DNA of 64,000 nt, from positions 1 to 64,000 of the forward strand of contig JBKJIQ010000045.1 in assembly GCA_046598395.1 (NCBI GenBank), written 5' to 3'. The translations under genes and the position numbers were made by a program. How positions within the stretch are numbered: the first letter of the stretch is position 1; each line of letters starts with the position of its first letter. Shown here piece by piece: positions 1 to 7,966 of this stretch. This stretch comes from JAENVU01 sp046598395 (GTDB lineage Bacteria > Actinomycetota > Acidimicrobiia > IMCC26256 > JAENVU01). Below the pieces are notes generated by a model. It worked only from the letters and a program-made list of their open reading frames with translations, was not told where the DNA came from and made no database searches.

Positions 1-143
1 TGGTGGTGGTCCCCTTCGGTTGAAGTGTCAGGTTCTTGGTCGAGCTCGACACTTACCACCGGGCAAGCATCAAGCAGGGGACCGCCACCTCACTTCAACA
101 AGACCTGGGACAACCTCGACGGCCTAGACCTACGAGCTACGAG
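1..143. repeat. Non-coding edge region with interleaved inverted repeats
   Basis: No gene is seen here. Bases 2-14 (GGTGGTGGTCCCC) are complementary to 77-89 (GGGGACCGCCACC) with one mismatch. Bases 19-27 (GTTGAAGTG) are complementary to 91-99. The two pairs are interleaved rather than nested, so they cannot form one simple hairpin. A CTACGAG unit is tandemly repeated at about 130-147, beside the stop of the amidohydrolase gene. The structure may continue beyond the left edge. Confidence 0.45.
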
Positions 144-1634
144 CTACGAACGGGAGGCGTCCAGCGCGCTCAGGAGCGCGGGCGCCAACTCGGCAACGGG
201 GACCTCTGGGAGCGTGGAGATCTGGGCGACATCGATGCCGTAGAGCCGGGCGGCGTTTTCACCGAGGATCTTCGCCTTCGTGTCAGCCGTCAGCGCGGGA
301 TAGCCGAACTCCTCCTGCATCCGTTCGGGGATGGTGAAAGCACGGAACGCATCGATCAACGGCTGGGGCGATCCGTACCACGTGCTGTCGGTCCCCCACA
401 GAATCCGCTCGGGTCCGAAGTGTGCGAGCAACTTGCCGAGCACGTGGGCGGCCTCCACCGGCCGGCGCAGCATCAAGAACCACGTGCTGCCCAACTCGGC
501 ATACACATTCGCGCCTCCGGGTGAGCCCGGCGCGCCGATGCCGTGCGCGCGGCACGACGCGATCAAGCGATCGACGCCACTCGCAGCGACGGCATCGAAG
601 GCTCCCTCTTCGCCGTTCGGGTTGCGTTCGTAGCCCGAGTGGTACACGACGAAGTCGATGTCGGGGAACGCGCCAGCTGCGGGTCCGATGTCGCGCGGGG
701 AAGCCGCGGCCACGGATGCGTTCGGAACCGGTCCACCCAACCCCTTGTGGGCGCACACGATGCACGGGCCAATGGCGCGGACGCGCTCGAGGAACGGCGT
801 ACCGATCTCGTGGTCGTCGAGGAACCAACCTCCGGTGGGCGACGCCGCCGTGGGCGGTCCGGCGAGGGTGTACACCTTCCATGCCGACGGTCGAAGTCCG
901 CTCGACCACTCCACCATGCGATCGAGCTCGTCCGGCCCGAGGTTGGGATGCACGATCGTGTGGGTCAGCACGCGACCGGTGCCCGCATACCGGTCAGTGA
1001 CGTCCCGGACCGCGGCGATCTGGGCATTCTCCAGGACGTTCTCGCTGAGGGGACCGGGCGTGGACGTGAGGAGCGCGACCGCGGTCTCGCTCGCGCCGAA
1101 CATCAGCGCCGCCCACGCAGCCGCGTCGATCGCGTGCGGATCGATCTCGCTCGACCACCGATCGGGATCGACCAGCTGGAGGAAATGACCCAGGGCCTTC
1201 GCATGCGCCCCGACCCACAGTTGCGGATCCACGAGGTGAGTCTGCACATCGAGCACTCCCTGTCTGCTCGTACGGTCGCCGCCTAAGGAGCTTGGGGAGT
1301 TCTTGGGCTCTCTCCCTCGCTGCTCACCTTCGCTCGTTCCTCGCTTCGGTTCGGGTGCTGCGAAGGTCGCCGCGGTTGCTTCAAGATCGAGCGTTGCGTC
1401 GGCATGAATCGCGTAGAAGCCGCCGCCGTGGGATTGGTTGATGTGGTGGAGGGCCAGGGCGGTGGCGCGGCGGTCATTGGCGTAGCGCAACTGGTCGAGA
1501 CCAAGGGCGTGCGCGATATCGGGTACGGCATGGGCAGTCATGGCGGTCGCCCGGGCAAGGGCGGTGTGCGGTACGACCGGAGCGAACTCGTCGGTATGCA
1601 GGGGACGCAGCAACGAGGGTAGGAGCCGTGCCAC
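144..1634 (-). CDS. Amidohydrolase family protein (TIM-barrel metal-dependent hydrolase)
   Basis: The protein (496 aa from this start) looks like an amidohydrolase_2-type metal-dependent hydrolase. It has a first-strand metal motif DVQTHLVD near residue 131, a region with HSGYERN, a late WGTDSTW motif that would carry the conserved metal-binding aspartate, and a C-terminal AKILGENAARLYGI helix typical of the family. The substrate is not predictable. The start is uncertain. GTG 1634 lies 10 nt after the stop of the upstream gene; GTG 1694 is also open but would overlap that gene by 50 nt. Neither has a clear ribosome-binding site. Residues about 99-126 are a polar, low-complexity insertion (SEGEQRGREPKNSP) just before the catalytic domain, discussed in the findings. 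It is the last gene of the riboflavin/hisG transcription unit. Confidence 0.72.
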   Translation of the reverse strand: MARLLPSLLRPLHTDEFAPVVPHTALARATAMTAHAVPDIAHALGLDQLRYANDRRATALALHHINQSHGGGFYAIHADATLDLEATAATFAAPEPKRGTSEGEQRGREPKNSPSSLGGDRTSRQGVLDVQTHLVDPQLWVGAHAKALGHFLQLVDPDRWSSEIDPHAIDAAAWAALMFGASETAVALLTSTPGPLSENVLENAQIAAVRDVTDRYAGTGRVLTHTIVHPNLGPDELDRMVEWSSGLRPSAWKVYTLAGPPTAASPTGGWFLDDHEIGTPFLERVRAIGPCIVCAHKGLGGPVPNASVAAASPRDIGPAAGAFPDIDFVVYHSGYERNPNGEEGAFDAVAASGVDRLIASCRAHGIGAPGSPGGANVYAELGSTWFLMLRRPVEAAHVLGKLLAHFGPERILWGTDSTWYGSPQPLIDAFRAFTIPERMQEEFGYPALTADTKAKILGENAARLYGIDVAQISTLPEVPVAELAPALLSALDASRS

Positions 1635-1644
1635 GAGCGTCAGA

Positions 1645-2496
1645 TCAGACGCGGATGCGCCAGGCGTCGCCGTCGGCGACGACGTGACCCGCACCGCGGC
1701 CCGCGAAGTGGGTGCCGATCACGAGCACGTCGGTCCCGGCATAACGCGCCAAGAGTTCACGCCTGGTGGCGCGGGCCGCGGCGGCGTCGGAGTCGAACGC
1801 ACTCTCCCAATCGGGCTCGCAGCTCTGTATCGGATGGTGCATCACGTCACCGGTGATGAGCGCCTCGGCGCCACCCGAGGTGATGTGCACACTCTGGTGC
1901 CCGGGAGAATGTCCGGGCGTCGGTTCCATGACGACCTCATCGGTGACGTGATGACCGAACTCCACCAGGTCCACCAGGCCTGCCTCGATCACGGGCCGCA
2001 CGGAGTCTCCGTAGACGTCGCCGTCTTCGTGTACGCCGTAGGCATCCCAGTGTTCGGATTCCACCCGGCCGATCAGATACCGCGCATTCGGGAACGTGGG
2101 GACCCACTCGCCGTTCACGAGCATGGTGTTCCACCCCACATGATCAACATGGAGGTGCGTGCACACCACCGCATCGAACGACTCGCGCGGGAACCCGGCG
2201 GCCTCGAGATTCTCGAGCAACGGCGTTTGGAGATGGGAGAAGAACTCGTTGGTGCGCGGCTTGTCGTTGCCGAGACAGGTATCAACCGCGATGCGGCGGC
2301 CCTGGGACTCGACCACGAGAAGTTGGATACGGAGGTGGAGAAACCCGTCTTCGGTCGCAAAGTCTGGAACCAGCCAAGGGTGAGCCATCACGGCGGCGGC
2401 ATTCGCCGACGGGATCACCGCCTCCCCGGGAATGGGCGACTCGAGCTCGACCACACTCGTGATGGTGACGTCACCAACGTTCCACTGATTGCTCAT
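1645..2496 (-). CDS. MBL-fold metallo-hydrolase
   Basis: A 283-aa metallo-beta-lactamase-fold hydrolase, probably cytoplasmic. The zinc signature THLHVDHVG gives H114, H116, D118 and H119. Downstream are the second-histidine segment EPTPGHSPGH, a GDVMHHP aspartate motif and the late histidine in IGTHFAG, so all metal ligands of an active enzyme appear present. The family covers lactonases, glyoxalase-like and other hydrolases, and the substrate cannot be assigned. The ATG at 2496 is chosen because it overlaps the stop of the upstream cold-shock-like gene as ATGA; a 13-residue upstream extension is open but would lie inside that gene. An amidohydrolase follows. Confidence 0.85.
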   Translation of the reverse strand: MSNQWNVGDVTITSVVELESPIPGEAVIPSANAAAVMAHPWLVPDFATEDGFLHLRIQLLVVESQGRRIAVDTCLGNDKPRTNEFFSHLQTPLLENLEAAGFPRESFDAVVCTHLHVDHVGWNTMLVNGEWVPTFPNARYLIGRVESEHWDAYGVHEDGDVYGDSVRPVIEAGLVDLVEFGHHVTDEVVMEPTPGHSPGHQSVHITSGGAEALITGDVMHHPIQSCEPDWESAFDSDAAAARATRRELLARYAGTDVLVIGTHFAGRGAGHVVADGDAWRIRV

Positions 2497-2702
2497 CAGG
2501 CCTCGGCGATCTTCTCGATGTGCGCGGCTTCCCAATCGCCACGCCGCCCCGGCACGACGGCGAACTCCACCGCCGCTCCCACCCGGACGCTCCGAGTGTC
2601 ATCCGCGATCTGAGTGCAGTGAAATGCGTAGACCCGACCATCAGCCTCGATCTCGCCGATCCCGCGGGCTTCGTCGAACGCCCGTACCGCTCCCGTCGCC
2701 AT
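2496..2702 (-). CDS. Small cold-shock-domain-like protein
   Basis: About 68 aa with the pattern of a cold-shock (OB-fold) domain: TGAVRAFDEARGIGEIE aligns with the start of CSD proteins, followed by GRVYAFHCTQI in place of the usual FVHFSAI, then VRVGAAVEFAVVPG and a closing AAHIEKI. The RNP1-type aromatic positions are only partly kept, so it is a divergent member and nucleic-acid binding is inferred. Starts at ATG 2702 or GTG 2711 are both possible; GGTG six bases upstream favours 2702. It sits between hisG and the MBL-fold gene, overlapping the latter by ATGA. Confidence 0.75.
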   Translation of the reverse strand: MATGAVRAFDEARGIGEIEADGRVYAFHCTQIADDTRSVRVGAAVEFAVVPGRRGDWEAAHIEKIAEA

Positions 2703-2719
2703 TTCACGCACCGCGCATA

Positions 2720-3595
2720 TCAGTGAACAATCTTGGCGATCGGTAGTTCGATGATGTCAGACGCGCCCGCATCTTTCAGTGCAGGAATCAACGTATTGAT
2801 CTCGGACTTCGCCACCACCGTCTCCACCGCGAAGGCGTCTTCACCGTAGAGCTTGGAGACCGTGGGGGACTTCAACGCGGGCAAGAGTCCGATCACCGGT
2901 TGGAGGTTCGCCTCGTCCACGTTCAGCTTCACGAGGACGCGGCCGCGTGCTTCCAGCGCGCCCGTGAGCAACGTCATGAGTTGCTCCATCGCCTTGCGCT
3001 TCTCCGGGTCGGCATAACTGGTGGGGTTCGCGATGAGCTCTGTGTACGAGACGACGATGGTGTCGATGACCTTGAGGCCCGCGGCCCGCAGCGCGCGTCC
3101 GGTCTCGGTGATCTCGACGACCGCGTCGGCAATCTCGGGGATCTTCGCTTCGGTCGCGCCGTAAGAAAGCGTGATGTCGGCATCGACGCCCGACTCCTCG
3201 AAGAACCGCCGGGTGATCTCGGGGTACTCGGTCTGCACCCGAACCCCCGCCGGGAGGTCTTTCACTGACTCGGCCGTGCTGTCACCGGCAACCGCGAGCA
3301 CCATCCGGATCGGACGGGCCGTCGCCTTCGAATAGTGCAGCTCCGTGAGCGTCACCACCTCGGCGTCGGTCTCTTCCACCCAATCGCGACCGGTCACGCC
3401 GAGGTCGAACATCCCGTTCGCGACGTAACGAGGAATCTCTTGGGGGCGCAGGACCATCACTTCGTTCACACGCGGATCGTCGATCGTGCCGCGGTAGTCC
3501 ACGTCGGATCCTCGTGCCACCGTGAGGTCGGCGTCCTCGAAGAGCTGGAACGTGGCTCGTTCGAGCGAGCCTTTGGGCAACACGATGCGCAACAT
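2720..3595 (-). CDS. hisG: ATP phosphoribosyltransferase HisG (long form)
   Basis: HisG catalyses the first step of histidine biosynthesis, joining ATP and PRPP to give phosphoribosyl-ATP. The 291-aa protein begins LRIVLPKGSLE, has the GVTGRDWVEE catalytic-domain segment, the PRPP-loop-like region around DAVVEITETGRALR, and a C-terminal regulatory domain of about 75 residues containing LKSPTVSKLY. That makes it the long form that is self-regulated by histidine and needs no HisZ. No other his biosynthesis gene is nearby. It follows ribH by 12 nt, so it is probably read from the riboflavin promoter, an arrangement also seen in other actinobacteria. Confidence 0.95.
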   Translation of the reverse strand: MLRIVLPKGSLERATFQLFEDADLTVARGSDVDYRGTIDDPRVNEVMVLRPQEIPRYVANGMFDLGVTGRDWVEETDAEVVTLTELHYSKATARPIRMVLAVAGDSTAESVKDLPAGVRVQTEYPEITRRFFEESGVDADITLSYGATEAKIPEIADAVVEITETGRALRAAGLKVIDTIVVSYTELIANPTSYADPEKRKAMEQLMTLLTGALEARGRVLVKLNVDEANLQPVIGLLPALKSPTVSKLYGEDAFAVETVVAKSEINTLIPALKDAGASDIIELPIAKIVH

Positions 3596-3607
3596 GTGAA
3601 TCAGTTT

Positions 3608-4093
3608 CTAGTCGCGCACGGGCGGTAGGGAACGCAGTAATGCGACCATCTCGAGCGCCGTGGCCGCAGCTTCCTCGCCTTTGTGACCCTCCGACCCGCC
3701 GATTCGGTCGACTGCCTGGTCGTGGGAGTTCGTGGTGAGGATCCCGAACACGATCGGCACTCCGGTCTCCAATGCCACCTCCTGGAGACCGCGGGCGGCC
3801 TCGCCGGCCACGTATTCGAAGTGCGGGGTGTCGCCACGAATGACCGCGCCGAGACACACGACGCCATCGACCGTGCCGGAGCGCGCGAGGTGTTGGGCTA
3901 CCAGCGGCAACTCGAACGCACCAGGGACTCGGACGATGCTGACGTCTTCATCCGAGACTGCCTGGGCCGCGAACGTGCGGAGAACGCCTTCGAGGAGTGG
4001 TCCCGTGATGTCTTCGTTGAATCGCGCCACGACCACGCCGAAGCGCATCCCGAACCCGTCGACCGCCTCGGCCGGCGCGGCGTACTCACCCAT
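3608..4093 (-). CDS. ribH: 6,7-dimethyl-8-ribityllumazine synthase (RibH)
   Basis: RibH condenses the RibA-derived pyrimidinedione with the RibB-derived 3,4-dihydroxy-2-butanone 4-phosphate to give lumazine. The 161-aa protein shows ARFNEDIT, VPGAFELP, CLGAVIRGDTPHFEYV and the FGILTTNSHDQA segment, all hallmark lumazine synthase motifs with the catalytic histidine in TPHFEYV. Its start lies inside a 13-bp tandem repeat: ATG 4093 is used here, and GTG 4102 would add three residues (MTL). Both overlap the end of the upstream acetyltransferase gene (stop 4086-4088), so coupling is likely whichever is used. Confidence 0.95.
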   Translation of the reverse strand: MGEYAAPAEAVDGFGMRFGVVVARFNEDITGPLLEGVLRTFAAQAVSDEDVSIVRVPGAFELPLVAQHLARSGTVDGVVCLGAVIRGDTPHFEYVAGEAARGLQEVALETGVPIVFGILTTNSHDQAVDRIGGSEGHKGEEAAATALEMVALLRSLPPVRD

Positions 4094-4673
4094 CAGCGTC
4101 ACCCATCAGCGTCACCCATCGTTCGAGCCCATCGTTCGTGCCCATCGCGGCGTGCTCCCACGTTGTGCGGTGTAGACGGTAGAGCACGTGGGTCAGGCCC
4201 GCGTGTTCAACCTCGGCGTCGTAGACGAATCCGACCTTCTCCATAACCGCGCGCGACGCCAGGTTCTCCACCAGCGCGAACGTCACGAGCGAGTCGAGTC
4301 CGAGGTCGCGGAACGCGATCCGGATGCCTTCACGCGCCGCTTCGCTCGCGAGCCCTTCGCGCCACCGATCGGCCGCAATGCTCCAACCCAGTTCCACACT
4401 GGTCGGCCCACCGGTCTCGGTCGTGTGGAGCAACAGCCAACCCACCGGTTGCTTCGTTGCGCGGTCGGTCAGGATCCAGGGGCCGAACCCGCACGCATCC
4501 CAGTGTGCGTCCCACCGGGCGATCGCGTCACGCGACTGTTCGCGGGTGCGCGGGCCTCCGAGGGTGGCGGTCACCCGAGGATCGTTGAACATCGCGGCGA
4601 CGAAGTCGAGGTCCGCAATCCCACCGCGGTGCGCGTTCAGTCGCTCAGTGGAGAAGGTCTGGACTGCAGTCAC
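4086..4673 (-). CDS. GNAT family N-acetyltransferase (RimJ/RimL-like)
   Basis: A 195-aa acetyltransferase of the RimJ/RimL type. It begins with the family pattern FSTERL, has WILTDRATKQPVGW for the central strands, a GWSIAADRWREGLASEA segment matching the acetyl-CoA pyrophosphate loop region, and the classical ENLASRAVMEKVGF motif near residue 140. The acceptor substrate is unknown. It sits inside the riboflavin operon between ribBA (4-nt GTGA overlap) and ribH (overlap of a few bases), so it is co-expressed with riboflavin synthesis, but no direct role in that pathway is implied. The last residues come from the tandem repeat at the ribH start. Confidence 0.85.
   Translation of the reverse strand: MTAVQTFSTERLNAHRGGIADLDFVAAMFNDPRVTATLGGPRTREQSRDAIARWDAHWDACGFGPWILTDRATKQPVGWLLLHTTETGGPTSVELGWSIAADRWREGLASEAAREGIRIAFRDLGLDSLVTFALVENLASRAVMEKVGFVYDAEVEHAGLTHVLYRLHRTTWEHAAMGTNDGLERWVTLMGDADG
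4087..4131. repeat. Tandem repeat spanning the GNAT stop and ribH start
   Basis: The 13-mer CACCCATCAGCGT occurs at 4087-4099 and 4100-4112, with a partial third copy from 4113. It runs into a second imperfect repeat, CCCATCGTTCG, at about 4115-4131. The array duplicates the sequence around the ribH start codon and encodes the C-terminal end of the acetyltransferase. Confidence 0.9.
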
Positions 4674-5893
4674 GCGCCCGTTTCATCGGCGGCTTCGAGC
4701 CCCAGGAGATGGCCCATCTTGTCCTGCTTGGTCCGCAGGTACGCGATGTTCTCCGCATTCGGCGCGATCGACAGTGGCACCCGCTCCACAATCTCCAAGC
4801 CAAACCCTTCGAGCCCTCCGTACTTCGCGGGATTGTTGGTCATGATCCGCATCGTCGTGATGCCGAGGTCCACCAACATCTGTGATCCAATTCCGTACTC
4901 CCGGGAGTCGGCCGGGAAACCAAGTTCCTCATTGGCTTCCACGGTGTCGCGCCCTTGGTCCTGCAGCGTGTACGCCCGCAGCTTGTGGCCCAGGCCGATG
5001 CCGCGCCCTTCGTGCCCGCGCAGATAGACGACCGCACCCCGTCCAACGGCTGCGATCTGCTCGAGCGCTCCATCGAGTTGCAAGCCACAATCGCAGCGCA
5101 TCGAGCCGAAGACATCGCCGGTGAGACACTCACTGTGCACGCGTACCAGCACATTCTCCTGGCCGGACACATCACCACACACGAACGCCATGTGCTCCAC
5201 ACCGTCGAGCAGGCTTTCGAAGACGTAGGCAGTGAACTCGCCATGGCGCGTGGGAATACGCGCCTCACTGACTCGGCGTACGAGCTTCTCGCGGTGCCGA
5301 CGGAACCGGATGAGATCGGCAATCGTGATCATCTGCAGACCATGCTCGGCGGCGAAGACCTCGAGCTGCGGGCGACGCGCCATCGTCCCGTCGTCGTTCA
5401 CCACTTCGGCCAGGACCCCTGCTTCGGAGAGCCCGGCGAGCCGAGACAGATCGACCGCGGCCTCGGTGTGCCCGGCACGCTTGAGCACGCCGCCCTCGCG
5501 GTAGCGCAGGGGAAAGATGTGACCGGGACGGGCGAAATCGGTAGAGGTCGACGAATGGTCGATCAGCTTCAACACCGTTGCGGCGCGGTCAGCCGCGGAT
5601 ATTCCCGTGGTTGTCTCCGCCGCGGCGTCGACCGACACCGTGAAGGCGGTCCGTTGCGACTCGGTGTTGTTGCTCACCATGAGCGGAAGCTGGAGTTCGT
5701 CGAGCCGCTCCCCCATCATCGGCATACAGATCACCCCACTCGTGTGGCGCACGAAGAAGCCCATCGCCTCAGGCGTAATCTTCTCGGCCGCCATGATCAG
5801 ATCGCCCTCGTTCTCGCGATCCTCGTCGTCGACGACGATCACGATCTCGCCCCGCGCGATGGCGGCGATCGCATTCTCGATATGGGTGAACAC
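4670..5893 (-). CDS. ribBA: Bifunctional DHBP synthase / GTP cyclohydrolase II (RibBA)
   Basis: A 407-aa fusion of RibB (residues about 1-200) and RibA (about 205-407). The N-terminal half has DDEDRENEGDL, the acidic metal-binding motif of 3,4-dihydroxy-2-butanone 4-phosphate synthase, and RHTSGVIC. The C-terminal half has the zinc cysteine cluster ECLTGDVFGSMRCDCGLQ and RGHEGRGIG of GTP cyclohydrolase II. It therefore supplies both branches of riboflavin synthesis. GTG 5893 is chosen because an AGGGAG ribosome-binding site lies about 8 nt upstream and it starts 4 nt after the ribE stop; the longer upstream reading is out-of-frame ribE sequence. Confidence 0.96.
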   Translation of the reverse strand: MFTHIENAIAAIARGEIVIVVDDEDRENEGDLIMAAEKITPEAMGFFVRHTSGVICMPMMGERLDELQLPLMVSNNTESQRTAFTVSVDAAAETTTGISAADRAATVLKLIDHSSTSTDFARPGHIFPLRYREGGVLKRAGHTEAAVDLSRLAGLSEAGVLAEVVNDDGTMARRPQLEVFAAEHGLQMITIADLIRFRRHREKLVRRVSEARIPTRHGEFTAYVFESLLDGVEHMAFVCGDVSGQENVLVRVHSECLTGDVFGSMRCDCGLQLDGALEQIAAVGRGAVVYLRGHEGRGIGLGHKLRAYTLQDQGRDTVEANEELGFPADSREYGIGSQMLVDLGITTMRIMTNNPAKYGGLEGFGLEIVERVPLSIAPNAENIAYLRTKQDKMGHLLGLEAADETGA

Positions 5894-5897
5894 GTGA

Positions 5898-6500
5898 TTA
5901 CTCCCTGGTCGCGAGCAGGCGCTCGACGTGTTTGGCGAGGATGTCGACCTCGACGTTGACGGAATCTCCGGCTTGCTTGGGCCCGAGCGTGGTGACGGAA
6001 AGCGTGTGGGGGATGACCGCGATGTCGATCGTGTGGTGCTGGTCGTCCAACGCGGCAACGGTGAGGCTGATGCCGTCGAGGGTGATCGAGCCCTTCTCGA
6101 CGACGTAACACAAGAGCGCGGCGGGAAGCGTGAACCGCATTCGGGTGGAGCCGTCGGGCAGCGAATCGGCGCGCGTCAACGTGGCGACACCGTCGACGTG
6201 ACCGGCCACGATGTGGCCTCCCAGCCGGTCTTGTAACCGGACCGGCCGTTCGAGGTTCACGCGATCACCCGGTTGCAGCGCACCGAGGCTGGTGCGATCC
6301 AGGGTCTCGGTGACGGCATCAGCTGACCAAGACCCGGCACCGAGTGCGACGACGGTGAGGCACGTTCCGTTCACTGCGATCGAATCGCCGATCTTGGCAT
6401 CATCGAGGACCGTCACGGCATCGATCTCAATCCGCGCGCCGCCCGCGTTCGCGGTGAACGTCCGCACGTATCCGAGCTCTTCCACAATCCCGGTGAACAT
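5898..6500 (-). CDS. ribE: Riboflavin synthase alpha subunit (RibE)
   Basis: Riboflavin synthase converts two lumazine molecules to riboflavin and a recycled pyrimidine. The 200-aa protein has the two tandem lumazine-binding barrels of the family: MFTGIVEELG and VNGTCLTV in the first, GHIVAGHVDGVA and LDGISLTV in the second. The start ATG at 6500 overlaps the ribD stop (ATGA). Length and motifs are normal. Confidence 0.96.
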   Translation of the reverse strand: MFTGIVEELGYVRTFTANAGGARIEIDAVTVLDDAKIGDSIAVNGTCLTVVALGAGSWSADAVTETLDRTSLGALQPGDRVNLERPVRLQDRLGGHIVAGHVDGVATLTRADSLPDGSTRMRFTLPAALLCYVVEKGSITLDGISLTVAALDDQHHTIDIAVIPHTLSVTTLGPKQAGDSVNVEVDILAKHVERLLATRE

Positions 6501-7630
6501 CAGGCGGCTGCTTCAGGCGTTGGATTGCGGCGGTAGGTGATCCGAACGTCGGGGTCGAAGGCCGTGACGTCGGCGATCTCCCATCGGGGCGCGTCGACCA
6601 ATGTCTCGGCACCCGGATACGCCAGCACGGCCCGACCCCGCTCGCCCAGAATCACGGGAGCCAGGTAGGTGACGAGCCGTTGCGCGTGACCTTCGGCGAT
6701 GAACGCGCCGTGCAGCTTGCCGCCACCCTCGATCAGGGCCTGAAAGACGAGGTGGTCCCGGCCCAGAAGTTGCAACGTGGCATCGAGATCGACCCCCCTG
6801 CCATCCGGGCCGGGACCCACCGTGGCGACCTCCGCACCCGCGGCTTGCCAGGCGTCGAGCGTGCTCGCCGGAGCCCGATCGGTGGTCACGACGAGCGTGC
6901 GCGCCAGGTGCACATCGGCGAGCGGTCCGGCGACCGGCACGCTTCCCTTGGCATCGAGCAACACCCGCAGTGGTTGGCCCCACGATCCGAGCGGCGTGTC
7001 GCGAGCCGTCAAGCTCGGTTGATCCATCCGGGCGGTCGCCGGACCGACCACGATCGCATGCGACTCGGCCCGGAGGCGATGGACATCGGCGCGAGCCGCG
7101 GGCCCGGTAATCCATTGCGACGTGCCGTCGGCCGCCGACGTACGACCGTCGAGGCTCATCGCCGTCTTCAACACTGCGAAGGCCCGGCCGGTGCGACGGT
7201 GATGCAGGTACGGCGCAAGTTGGTCTTCCGCCGCCCCCGCGCCCGACCCGATCACGACGTCGATCCCCGCGGCGCGGAGTCGCTCGACCCCGCGGCCGGC
7301 GACCAAGGCGTCTGGATCCACGACGGCCATCACCACCTTGGCGACCCCGGCGTCGATCAGGGCACGCGTGCACGGAGGCGTATTGCCGTCGTGATCGCAT
7401 GGTTCCAGGGTGGTGTACGCGGTTGCACCGTTGGCGCGAGGTCCCGCGTCGTGCAGTGCCGCGACCTCGGCGTGCGGACCGATCGGATGGGTTCCCGTGG
7501 CGCCTTGTCCCACGACCTCGCCGCCCGCCACGATGACACAACCAACCTGGGGCCAGGGCGGCGCCGCGAGGCGCGCATCGCGAGCACACCGCAGTGCCTC
7601 GGCCATGAACCCCTCATCGGTTGTGGTCAT
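6500..7630 (-). CDS. ribD: Bifunctional riboflavin deaminase/reductase (RibD)
   Basis: First gene of the riboflavin operon, 376 aa. The N-terminal deaminase carries the zinc site in PHAEVAAL and TLEPCDHDGNTPPCTRAL. The C-terminal reductase has KTAMSLDGRTS, the NADPH-binding region around VVGPATARMDQPSLT, and LIEGGGKLHGAF. Together they deaminate and reduce the GTP cyclohydrolase II product. ATG 7630 gives the normal family N-terminus; the frame stays open to 7729 but that part lies in the riboswitch leader and is unlikely to be translated. Expression should fall when FMN binds the riboswitch about 75 nt upstream. Confidence 0.95.
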   Translation of the reverse strand: MTTTDEGFMAEALRCARDARLAAPPWPQVGCVIVAGGEVVGQGATGTHPIGPHAEVAALHDAGPRANGATAYTTLEPCDHDGNTPPCTRALIDAGVAKVVMAVVDPDALVAGRGVERLRAAGIDVVIGSGAGAAEDQLAPYLHHRRTGRAFAVLKTAMSLDGRTSAADGTSQWITGPAARADVHRLRAESHAIVVGPATARMDQPSLTARDTPLGSWGQPLRVLLDAKGSVPVAGPLADVHLARTLVVTTDRAPASTLDAWQAAGAEVATVGPGPDGRGVDLDATLQLLGRDHLVFQALIEGGGKLHGAFIAEGHAQRLVTYLAPVILGERGRAVLAYPGAETLVDAPRWEIADVTAFDPDVRITYRRNPTPEAAA

Positions 7631-7705
7631 ACCCACCGTCTTCTGAACGCGTCGCGCGCCCACGGGGTATGCCGACGGCACGCGCGCAGTGCGCGACCAT
7701 CCGAC

Positions 7706-7845
7706 GCCCTCTCCCATCCGGACTCTCACCGTCGGCCGAGGAATCTCACCTCATCGGCGTGTGACTGGCGGCCACACGTTCGCGGGCTCCCACACTCGTT
7801 CGTGTGGTTACCGCCGGTCGGGACTCTCACCCATACCCCGAGGGC
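7706..7845 (-). ncRNA. FMN riboswitch (RFN element)
   Basis: The minus strand reads the conserved RFN blocks in order: GGGTGAGAGTCCCGACCGGC with GGT next to it, then GGAGCCCGCGA, then CCGACGGTGAGAGTCCGGAT. The closing P1 helix is visible: GCCCTC at 7840-7845 pairs with GAGGGC at 7706-7711. Between the aptamer and the ribD start are 75 nt in which GTCGCGC (just below the aptamer) can pair with GCGCGAC closer to ribD. There is no U-tract terminator, so control of translation initiation is the likelier mechanism; this is inference. Confidence 0.95.
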
Positions 7846-7865
7846 AGTTTGAAACTGTTGCCAGG

Positions 7866-7894
7866 AAAATAGCACGATCACCCAGGAATTGAAA
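7866..7894 (-). promoter_or_regulatory. Putative promoter of the riboflavin operon
   Basis: On the minus strand TTTCAA (7889-7894) is followed after 17 nt by TATTTT (7866-7871). Transcription would start near 7858, a dozen bases before the first riboswitch helix at 7845, which is the expected geometry. The -35 match is weak (3 of 6) and the -10 is fair. Confidence 0.45.
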
Positions 7895-7903
7895 CCTGTT
7901 CTA
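7890..7903. promoter_or_regulatory. Possible TetR/KstR-type operator over the riboflavin -35
   Basis: TGAAACCTGTTCTA fits TNNAACNNGTTNNA, the consensus known for the mycobacterial regulator KstR, and overlaps the proposed -35 of the ribD promoter. A better, fully symmetric match lies at 43724-43737. About one chance match to this pattern is expected in a sequence this long, so confidence is low. Confidence 0.3.
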
Positions 7904-7966
7904 TTTCCGTGTGGCACGGGTCACGACCGCAGCCGGGCCGCCATTACTCGTCAACCAGCCGTTCTT

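Noticed and set aside
7631..7729. In-frame upstream extension of ribD by 33 residues
   Set aside because: It would be translated from the riboswitch expression platform and aptamer, has no family similarity, and ATG 7630 gives the normal N-terminus.
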